From Acridotheres tristis (Eukaryota; Chordata; Aves; Passeriformes; Sturnidae), in contig CM072899.1 in assembly GCA_037013685.1 (NCBI GenBank), positions 7,482,479 to 7,546,478 of the forward strand: a stretch of 64,000 nucleotides of DNA. Direction: 5' to 3'. A model generated the notes under the pieces. The model had not been told where the DNA came from. It did not search any database and was given only the letters and a program-made list of their open reading frames with translations. Each line of letters opens with the position of its first letter. Within the stretch, counting starts at the first letter, position 1. The position numbers were made by a program, and so were the translations under genes. Positions 62,401-64,000 of this stretch are shown piece by piece.

Positions 62401-64000
62401 GCATTTTGAAGTCATATAATTTTAAAGATTTCAAGGTTAAGTCAGTTATTGTTGTTGGTGGTGAAATTGTAAGGAGAATAATTTCCAGGCTAAGCAAGAG
62501 CATTCACTGATTATCATAGAAATATTTTTTATATATACATATATACATGCATGTGTGTGTATGTATACACATTTCCTACTAAATGAAAACAAAGTTGGAA
62601 ATAATAACAAACCGTTCTTCACTGTCTTTTATTACCAGCTCCTGTTTCCCATTTACAGTGCCTGGGATGGGCATGAACTGTGTCCAGGAGGCTGGGACTG
62701 AGTGGAGTGAGGAGTTTATAGGAGGAAGAAAGTGGAAAAGGCTGGAAACTACATGATTGATGAGACAGCATTTGCTGACAGGTATTAGGAAATAACTGTC
62801 AGACAAAAGCAATAAAACAGAGCAAAGCAAAAGTGTTCACCTGCAAACACCTGTGAATCACTGCAATCAATGCTGCAAAACCGACCCATGAGCCACCTAC
62901 TCGCCCATAAAGCAGAGCCCTGCAATGCTCTCCTCTGCTGCTCCTCATCCTCCTCCCATCTCAGCACCTGAGCACCCAAACAGAAATACAAACAACCAGG
63001 AAAGCAGAGCCCCAGAGATCCTGCCCCTGAAGACAACCCCTCAAAATACAGAGCATTCTCCTGGGAAAGAACAACAACCTGCTGCTGCTGCCACCAGTGC
63101 TCCCAGGTGATGCAGCAAAGAGCAGTGTCCAAAGCACGGCCCCACTAGTGCAGTTTTATCCACAGGTAACAAGCAGCAATGCTTTGTTTACAGCACCAAT
63201 GCTCGGAAAAACATGTTCACTCTAATACCTCAAAGGTAAAAATAGCAAGACCACAGATTCATTGTTGACCATTAAGACAATGAATGTGGCATTTAAAATA
63301 CTAAGTGTTCCACAGTATGAAAGGACAATATTGTATTTCAGCTCTTACATTCACAAAAAACAATTAACTGAGCCAGCTGGTAATATATTTGACCTTCTGA
63401 TACAACATTCACATCTGCCTCTTGGTCTGAATCTCACAACAGCAATGTGAAAAGTCACACCGAGCATATTCTTTGTTTGGGCTGAGAAATCTCCCCAGCA
63501 TTTTGCAGAAGACAAAGGGCCATTTTCTGTAGAACCTGACCCAAAGGCAGAGCAACTGCAGACATGCTTCAAAAGCCTGACCAATCTACACTCCTTGTCA
63601 AGTCATCACCACTAGATCTGAACTAATACTAAGTTGTGCACAATAGTTTACTGAGCAGAGGAACAAAACAGATCTTAATACCTGCAGTGGATCTCCACCA
63701 ACTACTGCATTTTTCACAAGCTGGTGCCAACAAATATTGTATTGAAAGAGCCATCAGTTGAACATTTTGCCTTCAAGGACTAACTTGCTAAAAATACAGT
63801 CTGTAAATCACTGGATAAAGATAGATTGGAATTTTAACCAAATCACTGGAGTAAGAGGCTTCTTGAGATATGCAGGTTAACAGCACACAACTATCTGTGA
63901 TCAAAACTCTTTTAAATCTAACAGGAACTTGGATTGGACATCACAAGAAAACAACTATATGCCAAGTCCATTTATATCTCATGGAATGCTTAGGGACTTT
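59492..64000 (-). other. PTPRG: PTPRG intron, partial (upstream of the first visible CA-like exon)
   Basis: At least 4.5 kb of intron. I looked for the preceding carbonic-anhydrase exon, which should end in the conserved segment before KETFLDPF, and did not find it. It must lie beyond 64000. The stretch holds a GC-richer patch at about 59780-60250 with overlapping frames on both strands and no known domain, and a TA/TG repeat at 62531-62570. The rest is AT-rich and unremarkable. Confidence 0.75.
62531..62570. repeat. Compound TA/TG microsatellite
   Basis: ATATATACATATATACATGC is followed by ATGTGTGTGTATGTATACAC. It is alternating purine-pyrimidine throughout, is probably length-variable and could adopt unusual DNA structure. 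Confidence 0.8.

Overview
The window is vertebrate nuclear DNA, almost certainly from a bird and probably a songbird. It has short coding exons with canonical splice sites separated by kilobases of AT-rich intron. It carries a CR1 LINE 3' end with the avian-type terminus (31434-31560) and an LTR-like block (11441-11890) resembling passerine endogenous-retrovirus LTRs. No bacterial-style genes, operons or CRISPR arrays are present.

All recognisable coding sequence belongs to one gene on the minus strand: PTPRG, receptor-type protein tyrosine phosphatase gamma. Eight consecutive exons read from high to low coordinates: 59491-59334 and 55228-55036 (end of the carbonic-anhydrase-like domain), 41735-41551 and 39611-39503 (fibronectin type III domain), 37766-37717 (short linker), 35397-34602 (large Ser/Thr-rich and acidic ectodomain linker), 27925-27793 (transmembrane segment) and 2794-2703 (first juxtamembrane cytoplasmic segment). 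Together they give 1716 coding bases with compatible phases at every junction and no internal stop. The gene start, the earlier carbonic-anhydrase exons and both phosphatase domains lie outside the window. Introns inside it range from about 1.7 kb to 25 kb.

The most interesting observation is in the 25-kb intron between the transmembrane exon and the juxtamembrane exon. At 3576-3485 (minus) a short open frame begins with an ATG in good context, encodes about 30 residues dominated by a hydrophobic stretch, and ends at a CAGGTAA splice donor. It ends in phase 2, which is what the exon at 2794 needs, so it could act as an alternative first coding exon 690 bp upstream. The predicted product is a phosphatase with its own N-terminal membrane anchor and no carbonic-anhydrase or FN3 ectodomain. 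A TATA-like element, a short upstream ORF ending 7 nt before the ATG and a GC-richer flank containing a CACGTG E-box accompany it. Transcription is not shown by the sequence; this is an inference from coding, splicing and context signals.

The rest is intron: simple repeats, old CR1-like fragments, a perfect 10-bp inverted repeat at 38828-38854, and GC-richer patches with no supportable gene.
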